A DNA stretch of 64,000 nt, from assembly GCF_031457955.1 (NCBI RefSeq), contig NZ_JAVDXN010000004.1, positions 310,001 to 374,000 on the forward strand, in the 5' to 3' direction. The notes below the pieces were generated by a model. That model was not told where the DNA came from. It was given only the letters and a program-made list of their open reading frames with translations, and made no database searches. A program made the position numbers and the translations under genes. Positions 43,866 to 53,713 of the stretch are shown piece by piece. This stretch comes from Mixta sp031457955 (lineage in GTDB: Bacteria; Pseudomonadota; Gammaproteobacteria; Enterobacterales; Enterobacteriaceae). Each line of letters starts with the position of its first letter. Position 1 is the stretch's first letter.

Positions 43866-44277
43866 ATCATTCGCCCTGTGTTTGCTGATTAATTTAATTT
43901 CCTCAACGGCGCGAACCGAAGCGAAAACCGGCCCAGATCGCGACGTTGAGAAAATTTTTTTCACTGGCATCGTGCCAGCTCATTTTTCCATCATTAGTAA
44001 TAGTTACTTAACGCAATGATTACGTAATGATTTCACAGTATATCGTCAGAACGCGGAAAATGTTACATCTGCACCATACGTAACGGTTAAAGGCGTATAA
44101 AAAGTAACCATTAACCGAGCTGGCAGCAGACTCTGCTATAACATAAGCCTGTCTAAAGCCTGGCAGGAAAGGCCGTTTTTTTCCGCTGTCAGAAAGATTA
44201 AAAAAGAAGAGGCAGGACAAAGCGCCTGAAAGTGGCGCTCTGGGAAAAGGATCTTTTAGAGGGAAAGGCGAGAACGT
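43866..44277. other. Intergenic region between uxuA and proP
   Basis: About 410 bases holding the proP promoter region and the uxuA terminator; no credible gene. AT-rich near 43960-44120. In E. coli proP has CRP- and Fis-dependent promoters; matching boxes were not assigned here. Confidence 0.45.
44221..44239 (-). terminator. Probable terminator of uxuA
   Basis: AGCGCC-TGAAAGT-GGCGCT stem-loop, followed on the minus strand by TTTGTCC. Short T tract, so moderate confidence. Confidence 0.5.
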
Positions 44278-45462
44278 TTAATCAGCGAAAAAGCACTGCT
44301 TCAGCGCCAGCTCAACGCCGCGCAGTTCAGCCAGCCCTTTCAGGCGACCAATGGCGGAGTAGCCAGGGTTAGTCTGTTTATGCAAATCGTCCAGCATCTG
44401 ATGACCATGATCGGGACGCATGGGAATAGCGCGTTGGTTGCCCGCGCGGCGGCGGCGCTGCTCTTCTGCCAGGATTGCCTTGATCACCTCAACCATATTT
44501 ACATCGCCGGTAAGGTGCGCAGCCTCATGAAAACTGTTGAGGTTCTCTTCGCGCTGCGTGGCGCGCAGGTGGATAAAATGGATGCGGTCGGCATAGGTCT
44601 GCGCCATCTGCACCAAGTCGTTATCGGCGCGCACGCCATAAGAGCCGGTACAAAAGGTGAAACCGTTATGCAGGCTGCTGACCGTCTCGGTTAACCACTG
44701 CATATCTTCTTGCGTGGAGATAATACGCGGCAGACCAAGAATAGGGCGCGGCGGATCGTCCGGGTGTACCGCCAGCATGATCCCTGCCTCTTCCGCTACC
44801 GGCACGATAGCACGCAGGAACGTCGCCATATTTTCACGCAGACGCGCCTTATCAATGCCGTCATACTGCGACAGCTGCGCCTGAAACTGCTCCAGCGTAT
44901 AGCCTTCTTCCGCGCCGGGCAGCCCGGCGATAATATTGCGCGTCAGCGTGGCGATCGCGTCCGGCGTCATGGCGGCGTAGTAATCCGCCGCCTGGCGCTG
45001 CTCCTCTTCGCTGTAGGTTTCCACCGCGCCGGGACGTTGCAGAATATGCAATTCAAATGCGGCGAAAGCGACGGCGTCAAAGCGCAACGCGCGCGCGCCG
45101 TTAGGCAGCAGCCAGCCGAGATCGGTGCGCGTCCAGTCAAGCACCGGCATAAAGTTATAACAGACGGTATCGATGCCGCAGGCGGCCAGGTTGCGCAGCG
45201 ACTGCTGATAGTTAGCGATATACCGCTGCCAGTCGCCGTGTTGGGTTTTAATCGCTTCATGTACCGGAACGCTTTCTACCACCGACCAGTAAAGCCCTTT
45301 CTCCGCCAGCAGCGCCTGTCGCGCTTTGATCTCCTCTATGGTCCAGATATCACCGTTCGCAATATGATGCAGAGCGGTAACGATGCCGGTCGCGCCTGCC
45401 TGTCTGGCATCATCCAGCGTCACGGGGTCGTTCGGGCCATACCAGCGCCAGGTGTGTTCCAT
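44278..45462 (-). CDS. uxuA: Mannonate dehydratase
   Basis: 394 residues from the ATG at 45462 (MEHTWRWYGPNDPVTL), with AGGAGAG just upstream; six earlier codons are not conserved. Conserved blocks are TVCYNFMPVLDWTRTDL, MLAVHPDDPPRPILGLPRI, TGSYGVRADNDL and PMRPDHGHQMLDD. It dehydrates D-mannonate to 2-keto-3-deoxygluconate in glucuronate breakdown. uxuB, its usual partner, is not adjacent; instead a divergent GntR-family regulator gene faces it. Confidence 0.97.
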   Translation of the reverse strand: MEHTWRWYGPNDPVTLDDARQAGATGIVTALHHIANGDIWTIEEIKARQALLAEKGLYWSVVESVPVHEAIKTQHGDWQRYIANYQQSLRNLAACGIDTVCYNFMPVLDWTRTDLGWLLPNGARALRFDAVAFAAFELHILQRPGAVETYSEEEQRQAADYYAAMTPDAIATLTRNIIAGLPGAEEGYTLEQFQAQLSQYDGIDKARLRENMATFLRAIVPVAEEAGIMLAVHPDDPPRPILGLPRIISTQEDMQWLTETVSSLHNGFTFCTGSYGVRADNDLVQMAQTYADRIHFIHLRATQREENLNSFHEAAHLTGDVNMVEVIKAILAEEQRRRRAGNQRAIPMRPDHGHQMLDDLHKQTNPGYSAIGRLKGLAELRGVELALKQCFFAD

Positions 45463-45714
45463 AAACTCTCCTGTATTCATTTATCGTGGAACGGCTGGCC
45501 GAAGCCTTCGGCCAGCCAGTTAATAAAAGGGGCCATTGGTCCGGCCGCTGGGCCAGAATAGGGCACTTTTTTGACCGAAAGAGTGAAGCTTGTCGCATTA
45601 TCAGGCGTTATGCCCGCTAAAATAGTCGACGTGTTGCGCAATCCAGACGGGCTGCAACCATCGCGCCGCATGAAGCTGTTTATAAAGCAGCGTTAACCGC
45701 TTGGAGAGAATGTT
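45463..45714. promoter_or_regulatory. Divergent promoter region of uxuA and the GntR-family regulator
   Basis: About 250 bases between divergent genes. GGCCATTGGTCCGGCC at 45531-45546 is a palindromic stretch (GGCC arms, near-symmetric core) and could be a GntR-type operator; this is speculative. Confidence 0.35.
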
Positions 45715-46404
45715 ATGACCTTACCCGCCATCAAAACCGAGCGGCTTTATCGACAAATTTCCAGCCTGATCAGCGCAGCGATAACGCGCGGCGAGTTTGC
45801 GCCTGGCGCTTTGCTGCCGCCGGAGCGCGAGCTTGCCAGGCAGCTTAATGTCAGCCGTTCTTCGGTGCGTGAGGCGCTGATTGCGCTGGAGGTGACCGGC
45901 TGGGTTGAGATCCGCAGCGGTAATGGTGTGCTGGTGGTCGATCCGTTACCCGGTCAGCCAGCAGAACCCACAGATACCTTTAGCCTGCGCGATCTGATTA
46001 AAGCGCGTCAGGCGTTTGAGGCGATGAACGCTGAACTGGCGGCGCGTTACGGTAGCGCCGAACAGCGGCGGGAACTGTTGGCAATTGCGCATCAGCTGGC
46101 GCAGCAGACGGTGAATGACGACGCGTTTTTAGATCACGATAAACGCTTTCACCTGCTGATCGGCGAGATGACCGGCAATGAAGTTCTGCGCGAGATGACG
46201 GAGCAGCTGTGGAATATGCGTAAAAGCCAGCGCTTTGTCCGGCTGGAGAGCCATTTTGCCGATCGCGATTTTCCGCAGGCGTTAAATCACGACCATCAGA
46301 TGATCGCTAACGCTATTGTGCAGCAGAACCCACAGCTGGCCCGCGATAGCATGGCGCTGCATTTGCAGCGCGTTTACGATCATCTGTTTGATACATCCGC
46401 TTGA
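45715..46404 (+). CDS. GntR-family (FadR/FCD subfamily) regulator, UxuR/ExuR-like
   Basis: 229 residues. N-terminal winged helix with the GntR mark PGALLPPERELARQLNVSRS-SVREALIALE at about residues 25-53, then an FCD ligand domain with metal-type residues in DHDKRFHLLIGEMTG and LNHDHQMIANAI. TTGGAGAGA precedes the ATG. Its divergent position suggests it represses uxuA and is relieved by a hexuronate intermediate; whether it is the true UxuR cannot be settled here. Confidence 0.88.
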   Translation: MTLPAIKTERLYRQISSLISAAITRGEFAPGALLPPERELARQLNVSRSSVREALIALEVTGWVEIRSGNGVLVVDPLPGQPAEPTDTFSLRDLIKARQAFEAMNAELAARYGSAEQRRELLAIAHQLAQQTVNDDAFLDHDKRFHLLIGEMTGNEVLREMTEQLWNMRKSQRFVRLESHFADRDFPQALNHDHQMIANAIVQQNPQLARDSMALHLQRVYDHLFDTSA

Positions 46405-46414
46405 TAAGTCGCGA

Positions 46415-47458
46415 TTAACGCTTCACCGGCGGGCGGCCATTGCCCAGCAGAATAGCCAGCTTGCTGCCGCCCGGCGTGGTTTCCATCAGGATTTTACAGA
46501 CGCTGGTCAGCGGCACCGACAGCAGCATCCCCACCGGGCCGAGCAGCCAGCCCCAGAAAATCAACGACAAAAACACCACCAGCGTTGATAAGCCGAGGCC
46601 GCGTCCCATCACGCGCGGTTCCAGCATGTTGCCAAACACCATATGAATCGCGCTAAACAGTGCGGCGACCAGCAGAGCATCATAAAAATCATTCAGCACC
46701 AGTGCCTGAATAAACGGCGGGATCCCGGCGATAATCGGGCCGATATTGGGAATAAAGTTCAGCACAAAAGCGACTACGCCCCAGAACAGCGCAAACTTCA
46801 CGTCCAGCAGCAGCAGCGTTAGCCAGACGGCAATGCCGGTAATCAGGCTGATCAGCGTTTTTAACGCCAGATAATGGGTCACCCCTTTCAGCGCTTTATG
46901 CAGGCCAGCGATGCGGATTTGGGGATTAGCCAGCGCATTACGCAGTTTGTAGGGCAAGTGGCGCACTTCAAACAGCATAAAAATCACGGTCATGATCAGC
47001 AGAACAAAGTTGCTCATCGCTCCAGAAAACTGCCGCAGCACGGTGGTAGCGACATTCATAATCGCATTGGGATCAAGTTGTTCCGCCAGCGCTTCGGAAG
47101 AGACAGGAATATGCAGCCGCCCGGCGTAGTGCTGAAGTACTGTCAGCTTTTGCTCAAGCATGGTACGTATTTGCGGATAAACCAGGGAAAACTCGTTGAC
47201 CGAACTGGCCAGCATAGCGACCAGCATCAAAATAATCATCAGTACTACGACCATCACCAGCGTAATCGCCCAGCTGCGGCGCAGGCCCCGACGCATCAGC
47301 ATGGTGACCAGCGGATTAAGGATAATCGCCAAAAAAATCGCCAACAGAAAAGGAACGATAATGTCTGATGCCGCCCGTATCCCTGCCAGAATAACTACCA
47401 GCGTTGCCATTTTAAGCAACATGTTTTGTCCCATCTTTTCCTGCTGAGGCGTGAGCAT
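46415..47458 (-). CDS. yhhT: AI-2E family transporter YhhT (PerM/TqsA type)
   Basis: 347 residues from the ATG at 47458 with AGGGAAAA upstream. Closest remembered match is E. coli YhhT: MLLKMATLVVILAGI at the start, FMLFEVRHLPYKLRNAL in the middle and SVCKI-METTPGGSKLAILLG at the C-terminus. Several membrane segments; the AI-2E superfamily C-terminal mark is VVFLSLIFWGWLLGPVGMLL. Substrate unknown. It is divergent from yhhS, as in E. coli, and ends 10 bases from the convergent GntR-type gene. Confidence 0.93.
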   Translation of the reverse strand: MLTPQQEKMGQNMLLKMATLVVILAGIRAASDIIVPFLLAIFLAIILNPLVTMLMRRGLRRSWAITLVMVVVLMIILMLVAMLASSVNEFSLVYPQIRTMLEQKLTVLQHYAGRLHIPVSSEALAEQLDPNAIMNVATTVLRQFSGAMSNFVLLIMTVIFMLFEVRHLPYKLRNALANPQIRIAGLHKALKGVTHYLALKTLISLITGIAVWLTLLLLDVKFALFWGVVAFVLNFIPNIGPIIAGIPPFIQALVLNDFYDALLVAALFSAIHMVFGNMLEPRVMGRGLGLSTLVVFLSLIFWGWLLGPVGMLLSVPLTSVCKILMETTPGGSKLAILLGNGRPPVKR

Positions 47459-47590
47459 AGTTTTCCCTGTAAATAATTTCAGCACAGAAAGTGTAGCCGC
47501 TAACAATTTCTAACGAACTGATCATTGCCACTAATCTGCGTATAGTAAGAACTTAGCCGGTTAATTATCCCCCGTAACGAGTCAAATATT

Positions 47591-48790
47591 ATGTCTGGAC
47601 AGCCCGAGACGGAAGCTTCTTTAGGGGCTTTTCGCCTGAATCAGCGAATTCTTTCCATCGTTATCTTTAACTTTGCCAGTTATCTTGCCATCGGGCTGCC
47701 GCTGGCGGTCTTGCCCGGCTACGTTCATGACGTAATGGGATACAGCGCCTTTTGGGCAGGATTAGTCATCAGCCTGCAATATCTCTCTACGCTACTCAGC
47801 CGCCCGCACGCCGGTCGTTACGCTGATTTATGGGGGCCCAAAAAAGTTGTGATTTTTGGCCTGTTCGGCTGCCTGCTTAGCGGGATCTGTTATGCGCTGG
47901 CTGCGCTTAGCGCCGCCTGGCCGCTGATCAGTCTGGCTTTGCTCTGTATCGGGCGGCTGGCGCTGGGGATTGGACAGAGCTTTGCCGGTACCGGCTCCAC
48001 GCTCTGGGGCGTTGGCGTCGTGGGTTCGCTGCATATTGGCCGGGTTATCTCGTGGAACGGCATCTGTACCTACGGTGCGATGGCGCTGGGGGCGCCGCTT
48101 GGCGCCTTGATTTATCATTTCGGCGGTATTTTGCTGTTGGCGGTGGTTATCATGGCGATCGCGATTATCGCTATTTTGCTGGCGCTGCCGCGTCCGTCGG
48201 TAAAAGGCAATAAAGGCAAGCCGCTGCCGTTTCGCGCAGTGTTGGGGAAGATTTGGCCGTTCGGTCTGCTGTTGGCAATGGCCTCAGCGGGATTTGGCGT
48301 GATCGCCACCTTTATTACGCTGTTTTATCAGGCGAAAGGCTGGCCGGGCGCGGCTTTCTCATTAACGTTGTTCAGCCTGGCGTTTGTTGGTACTCGTTTA
48401 CTGTTTCCCAATAGCATCAACCGGCACGGCGGATTGCGGGTCGCGCTGGCCTGCTTTGCTGTGGAGGCGCTGGGCCTGTTTATCGTCTGGCTCTCTTTTT
48501 CCCCGTGGCTTGCCAACCTTGGCGCGTTGCTGACCGGAGCAGGTTTTTCACTGGTTTTCCCGGCGCTTGGTGTGGTGGCGGTGAAAGCGGTGCCGCAGCA
48601 GAACCAGGGCAGCGCATTGGCGACCTTCACGGCGTTTATGGATCTGTCGCTGGGCATTACCGGGCCGGTCGCCGGTTTTATTATGAGCTATGCAGGCGTG
48701 CCGGTTATCTATCTACTAAGCGCTTTGCTGGTCTGCCTGGCTTTATTGCTGACGTGGCGCATGCGCCACCAGCCTGAGGCGACGCCATAA
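47591..48790 (+). CDS. yhhS: MFS transporter YhhS
   Basis: 399 residues, twelve membrane segments. Very close to remembered E. coli YhhS: FNFASYLAIGLPLAVLPGYV, SLQYLSTLLSRPHAGRYADL, GQSFAGTGSTLWGVGVVGSL and GFSLVFPALGVVAVKAVPQQ. YhhS/YfcJ-family exporters; overexpression of E. coli YhhS has been linked to glyphosate tolerance, native substrate unknown. It marks the left border of the inserted inositol cluster. Confidence 0.94.
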   Translation: MSGQPETEASLGAFRLNQRILSIVIFNFASYLAIGLPLAVLPGYVHDVMGYSAFWAGLVISLQYLSTLLSRPHAGRYADLWGPKKVVIFGLFGCLLSGICYALAALSAAWPLISLALLCIGRLALGIGQSFAGTGSTLWGVGVVGSLHIGRVISWNGICTYGAMALGAPLGALIYHFGGILLLAVVIMAIAIIAILLALPRPSVKGNKGKPLPFRAVLGKIWPFGLLLAMASAGFGVIATFITLFYQAKGWPGAAFSLTLFSLAFVGTRLLFPNSINRHGGLRVALACFAVEALGLFIVWLSFSPWLANLGALLTGAGFSLVFPALGVVAVKAVPQQNQGSALATFTAFMDLSLGITGPVAGFIMSYAGVPVIYLLSALLVCLALLLTWRMRHQPEATP

Positions 48791-48794
48791 AAAA

Positions 48795-48811
48795 GGCCTC
48801 CAGTGGAGGCC
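48795..48811. terminator. Terminator between yhhS and iolI
   Basis: GGCCTCC-AGT-GGAGGCC. On the minus strand it is followed by TTTTTTATGG, a good terminator for the iolI-like gene; it starts 5 bases after the yhhS stop and may serve both. Confidence 0.8.
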
Positions 48812-48863
48812 AGAAACAGCAAAGACACAAATAACAGATAACATCTGCAGAACCGCGCCAGCA

Positions 48864-49679
48864 TTAAGCCTGCAGCAGTTCAATACTTTGGCGGATCTCG
48901 CGTTCGATATCCGCCTCGCTCCAGTTCGCCAAATCTGAAGAGAAAGGTTCAAAGGCGTAAATGCCGCGATAACCCATCTGCTCAAGACGCTGCACCTGCG
49001 TTACGCTGTTCAGCACATCGCTGCTGCTGAGCATAATACGTTCTTCATCGGTCAGTTCTGCGGTTGGGCGTCTGTCTTCCACGCCGGAGAGGTGAACCAG
49101 TCCGATACGATCGATATCAATGCCAGAGGCGAATTCCTGCTCAGCCTGTTCATATAAATGGTGATGGAAAGTATCAATCAGCACGTTAAAAGGCACCTGC
49201 GCATCACGAATTAGCGCCTGCGTCTGGACGGCGGAACGCAATGAGCTTTGCGGGAACCCCAACGGCTCTACCAGTGCTTTTACGCCATACCGCTCAAACA
49301 GCGGCGCAAGCTTTTGCAGCGCGGCGATAGTTTTCTCCGGAGCAATCGGCTGGCCATCGTTTAACGGACACAGCACCAGCGCGCCAGCACCAATCGCCTG
49401 CGCCTCTTTTAACAGCGCTTCCGCCTGGGTCAGCAATGCATCATCTATACGGTTAAAGGGATAGAGCGCGTTGATCGTCACAATCTCCATGCCGTACTGC
49501 TGCGCCAGCGCCTTTACCTGCTGGTGACTTAGATTATCGGTCACCTTGCCGCTGGGCATGTCGTTACGTAATTCCACCTTATTCAGGCCAAGCCGCTGAA
49601 CCAGTTTGAAAAACGATTCAATGCTGAGACTGGGCGCGATTTTGCGGTTGATACAGAAACGAGTGGGATCGATGGCCAT
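48864..49679 (-). CDS. iolI: IolI-like sugar isomerase/epimerase (TIM barrel)
   Basis: 271 residues from the ATG at 49679, which has GCAGGAG upstream. An AP-endonuclease-2-type TIM barrel: NKVELRNDM near the N-terminus, EPLGFP (metal Glu), VLIDTFHHHLY (metal Asp and His) and IGLVHLSGVEDRRP. In B. subtilis IolI isomerises 2-keto-myo-inositol to 1-keto-D-chiro-inositol, allowing use of other inositol stereoisomers. Assignment rests on the barrel motifs and on its divergent place beside iolA; related isomerases share the fold. Confidence 0.82.
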   Translation of the reverse strand: MAIDPTRFCINRKIAPSLSIESFFKLVQRLGLNKVELRNDMPSGKVTDNLSHQQVKALAQQYGMEIVTINALYPFNRIDDALLTQAEALLKEAQAIGAGALVLCPLNDGQPIAPEKTIAALQKLAPLFERYGVKALVEPLGFPQSSLRSAVQTQALIRDAQVPFNVLIDTFHHHLYEQAEQEFASGIDIDRIGLVHLSGVEDRRPTAELTDEERIMLSSSDVLNSVTQVQRLEQMGYRGIYAFEPFSSDLANWSEADIEREIRQSIELLQA

Positions 49680-49970
49680 GGTGTGCTCCTGCAAAACGTT
49701 AGGTAAAAGCCAGCGCGGTGACATAGCGGGCGGTTGAGTTAAAGAGAACATTTATTTCAAACTTAAGGAAGAATGAAACCTAGGTTTTTAGATCTGCTTC
49801 GCAAAAAATTTCATTTTTCAGCTATGCGTACGCGGGGAAAAGAGAGGGAGGCGATAACGGAAAGGCGCTAACCGCCGCTCGTACGGCCTGGCAAGCTGAA
49901 ACGGCTGCGTGACGTTACGGGAAAAATGCGATCCATCCCGCTAAAAATGATTTTTCCAATCCGAAATATT
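49680..49970. promoter_or_regulatory. Divergent iolI-iolA control region
   Basis: Part of a gap of about 400 bases between iolI and iolA. It contains several TGAAA/TTTCA words (near 49770 and 49807) like those in the iolC-iolD and iolR upstream regions. A GC-rich middle section near 49845-49930 shows nothing further. Confidence 0.45.
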
Positions 49971-49993
49971 TGAAAAATTTATTTCAGTATAAT
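49971..49993 (+). promoter_or_regulatory. iolA promoter with candidate IolR operator
   Basis: Palindrome TGAAA-AATTTA-TTTCA (49971-49986) is followed at once by a perfect -10 TATAAT (49988-49993). The predicted RNA start near 50000 leaves a leader of about 80 bases. The same arrangement, at the same distance, occurs upstream of iolD. Binding by the local RpiR-family repressor is inference. Confidence 0.6.
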
Positions 49994-50082
49994 AGGGTCA
50001 ATGCACGGATACGGGTTAAATCTCGCTAGCCGATAGCGCAGCAAGCCATCGGCAGGGGCCACCACATTGATGAGGCATGAAC

Positions 50083-51588
<1,506 letters not shown>

Positions 51589-51610
51589 CCGGTTGATTAA
51601 GGAGAAACGT

Positions 51611-52432
51611 ATGTCGTTACTGGCTAAACGTCAGCAGCCTGATACCAATGGGCGTATCCAACACATTACGCCGGAAAACGCTGGCTGGCGCTTCGTGGGC
51701 TTTGATGTTTATCTGCTGAAACAAGGGCAAAGGCTAACGCTGGAAAGCGGAGATAAAGAGCTGTGCCTGGTGTTGGTGGCCGGGCTGGCTTCAGTGAAAA
51801 CGCAACGGGCGGAGTTTCCTGATATCGGCAAACGCCAGTCACCTTTTGAACGCACGCCGCCTTATTCGGTCTATGTACCTCATCAGGATCGTGTTGAGGT
51901 TATCGCTGACTCCGATCTGGAGCTGGCGGTATGCAGCGCGCCAGGGCGGGGCAATTTACCGGCACGGCTGATAGCACCCGAGGATGTGGGCGTTGAGCAT
52001 CGCGGCAAAGGACGCAACAAGCGGCTGGTACATAATATCCTGCCGGATGATAAGCCTGCCGACAGCCTGCTGGTGGTAGAGGTATATACCGACGAGGGCG
52101 ATACCAGCTCTTATCCCAGCCACAAGCATGACCAGGAGGATTCACCCGATGAAACCTACCTGGAGGAAACCTACTATCATCGTTTTCAGCCGGAGCAGGG
52201 ATTTGCCATGCAACGCGTTTATACCGACGATCGCTCGTTAGATGAATGTATGGCTCCCTATAATCGTGACGTTGTTAAGGTGCCACGCGGCTACCATCCG
52301 GTCGCCACGATTGCCGGATACGACAACTATTACCTGAATGTAATGGCGGGACCGGTGCGCAAATGGAAATTTACCTGGGAGAAGGATCACGCCTGGGTTA
52401 ACAGCGAAAGCTATCCGTCTAAAGGGAAATAA
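51611..52432 (+). CDS. iolB: 5-deoxy-glucuronate isomerase
   Basis: 273 residues from the ATG at 51611 (AAGGAGAAA upstream). The double cupin shows metal-ligand block SSYPSHKHDQEDSPDETYLEE and GYHPVATIAGYDNYYLNVMAG near the C-terminus. It converts 5-deoxy-D-glucuronate to 5-dehydro-2-deoxygluconate. Forms an operon with iolA, ending in repeats and a terminator. Confidence 0.96.
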   Translation: MSLLAKRQQPDTNGRIQHITPENAGWRFVGFDVYLLKQGQRLTLESGDKELCLVLVAGLASVKTQRAEFPDIGKRQSPFERTPPYSVYVPHQDRVEVIADSDLELAVCSAPGRGNLPARLIAPEDVGVEHRGKGRNKRLVHNILPDDKPADSLLVVEVYTDEGDTSSYPSHKHDQEDSPDETYLEETYYHRFQPEQGFAMQRVYTDDRSLDECMAPYNRDVVKVPRGYHPVATIAGYDNYYLNVMAGPVRKWKFTWEKDHAWVNSESYPSKGK

Positions 52433-52452
52433 ACGCCGTTGGGAAAGGCGAT

Positions 52453-52574
52453 GCCAGGCAGCCTTAAGTGGTGCCTGGCTCCCGGTAAGGTTACCCGTTA
52501 TAAAACCTGAACTGGCTGCCTGGTTGCCTGGTTGCCTGCCTGTCTGGCTGCCGACAAGGTTACCCGTTATAAAA
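52453..52574. repeat. Hairpin and duplicated 19-bp element downstream of iolB
   Basis: A hairpin GCCAGGCA / TGCCTGGC (52454-52480) is followed by AAGGTTACCCGTTATAAAA at 52487-52505 and an identical second copy at 52556-52574. Between them is a run of degenerate CTGGTTGC/CTGCCTG units. It looks like a local duplication with slippage. Confidence 0.85.
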
Positions 52575-52599
52575 AAGCAGCCTTACACCGGCTGCTTTT
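52573..52599. terminator. Bidirectional terminator between iolB and iolR
   Basis: Perfect 10-bp stem AAAAGCAGCC / GGCTGCTTTT with a 7-base loop between convergent genes, with T-rich arms on both strands. Confidence 0.88.
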
Positions 52600-52626
52600 G
52601 ATTAGCAGGAAAAATTAACCACAGAG

Positions 52627-53466
52627 TTACTCTTTGGCATTATTCAACGCCAGCGATACCGCCAGCGTCTGGGCCAGACAAAGAGAAGCCACCTGGGAAC
52701 GGAAGCCATCTACCTGCGCTTCGCGCACCACAAAGCAGACATCACTGAAGGCAGCCAGCGGGCTGACTTGACTATCGGTAATCGCTATTTGCTGCGCGCC
52801 GCGCCGGGCCCCCATTTCTACCAGCTCGACCCCTTCACGTGCGTAAGGCGAATAGCTGATGGCAACCACCACATCTTTTGGATTCACCAGGCTGAGCTGT
52901 TCGGTGAACATGCCGCCCAGACCATCGATCAGAAAAGCCCGTCGTTCCAGGTGGCGCAGGGCGTAAGTCAGATACGATGCCACGCTAAAAGAGCGGCGCA
53001 GGCCAATAACGTAGATGTTTTCAGCGTTGTTCAGCATCTCTACCGCTTTATTCAGCTGCTCCGGATTGGTCTGCATTGCCAGCTGTTGCAGAGCCTGTGA
53101 GTTCACCATGGTGAACACATTAAGGATTTCCGCCGGATTTTCAGGGGAGGCCGCGGCTTCGTCGGTTGCCGTTTGCCGGAACAGCCGCGCCCGCTCGGTA
53201 TAGTTAACCGTTTCTTCCATCAGATGCTGGCGGAAAACCTGCTTCATTTCATTAAAGCCGCTGAAGCCAAAAGCGTTGGAAAAGCGAATCAATGTAGAGG
53301 GCGGGACGTCAGCCTGCTGAGCAATAGACGCGACGGTATCGAAAGCAATGCTGTTGCTGTTATCAAGGATATAGCGTGCAACCTGTTTCAGACGTTTACT
53401 GAGCGTATCGTAACGACGACGAATGTCGTCCTGTAACAGGGAAAGCTGAGTAGGATTAGTTGTCAT
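52627..53466 (-). CDS. iolR: RpiR-family repressor of inositol catabolism
   Basis: 279 residues. N-terminal RpiR helix-turn-helix (LKQVARYILDNSNSIAFDTV, VPPSTLIRFSNAFGFSGF) and a C-terminal SIS sugar-phosphate domain (AENIYVIGLRRSFSVASYL, VVVAISYSPYAREGVELV). Its place inside the iol cluster supports IolR; enteric IolR proteins are of this family, unlike the DeoR-type IolR of Bacillus. The upstream region carries TTTCAT words like those at the iol promoters, suggesting autoregulation. Confidence 0.9.
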   Translation of the reverse strand: MTTNPTQLSLLQDDIRRRYDTLSKRLKQVARYILDNSNSIAFDTVASIAQQADVPPSTLIRFSNAFGFSGFNEMKQVFRQHLMEETVNYTERARLFRQTATDEAAASPENPAEILNVFTMVNSQALQQLAMQTNPEQLNKAVEMLNNAENIYVIGLRRSFSVASYLTYALRHLERRAFLIDGLGGMFTEQLSLVNPKDVVVAISYSPYAREGVELVEMGARRGAQQIAITDSQVSPLAAFSDVCFVVREAQVDGFRSQVASLCLAQTLAVSLALNNAKE

Positions 53467-53673
53467 TATTTTGGCCTGCTAAAAATGATGGGTACCTTGC
53501 TGAGCAATATTCTACCAGACGAACGGAAAATTTCATTTGAATGACGGATTAGCAGGGTTTATTTCATCGCAACATGAATTGCTTCACAAAACGTGGTGCT
53601 AAATGCCCGGTTTTTAGGGAATAAAAGCCCATAAAAGCTGCCATTTCACCGCTATTATTCATTAAAAAATAAC

Positions 53674-53697
53674 GCCGCCGAGGTTACTTTCGGCGGC
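53674..53697 (-). terminator. Terminator of iolC
   Basis: GCCGCCG / CGGCGGC stem with a 10-base loop located 17 bases after the iolC stop; on the minus strand followed by TTATTTTTTAA. Confidence 0.8.
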
Positions 53698-53713
53698 ATC
53701 AGGCATCTTGATG

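Noticed and set aside
44020..44220. 66-codon minus-strand open frame between uxuA and proP
   Set aside because: No ribosome site, odd composition and overlap with the expected proP promoter region.
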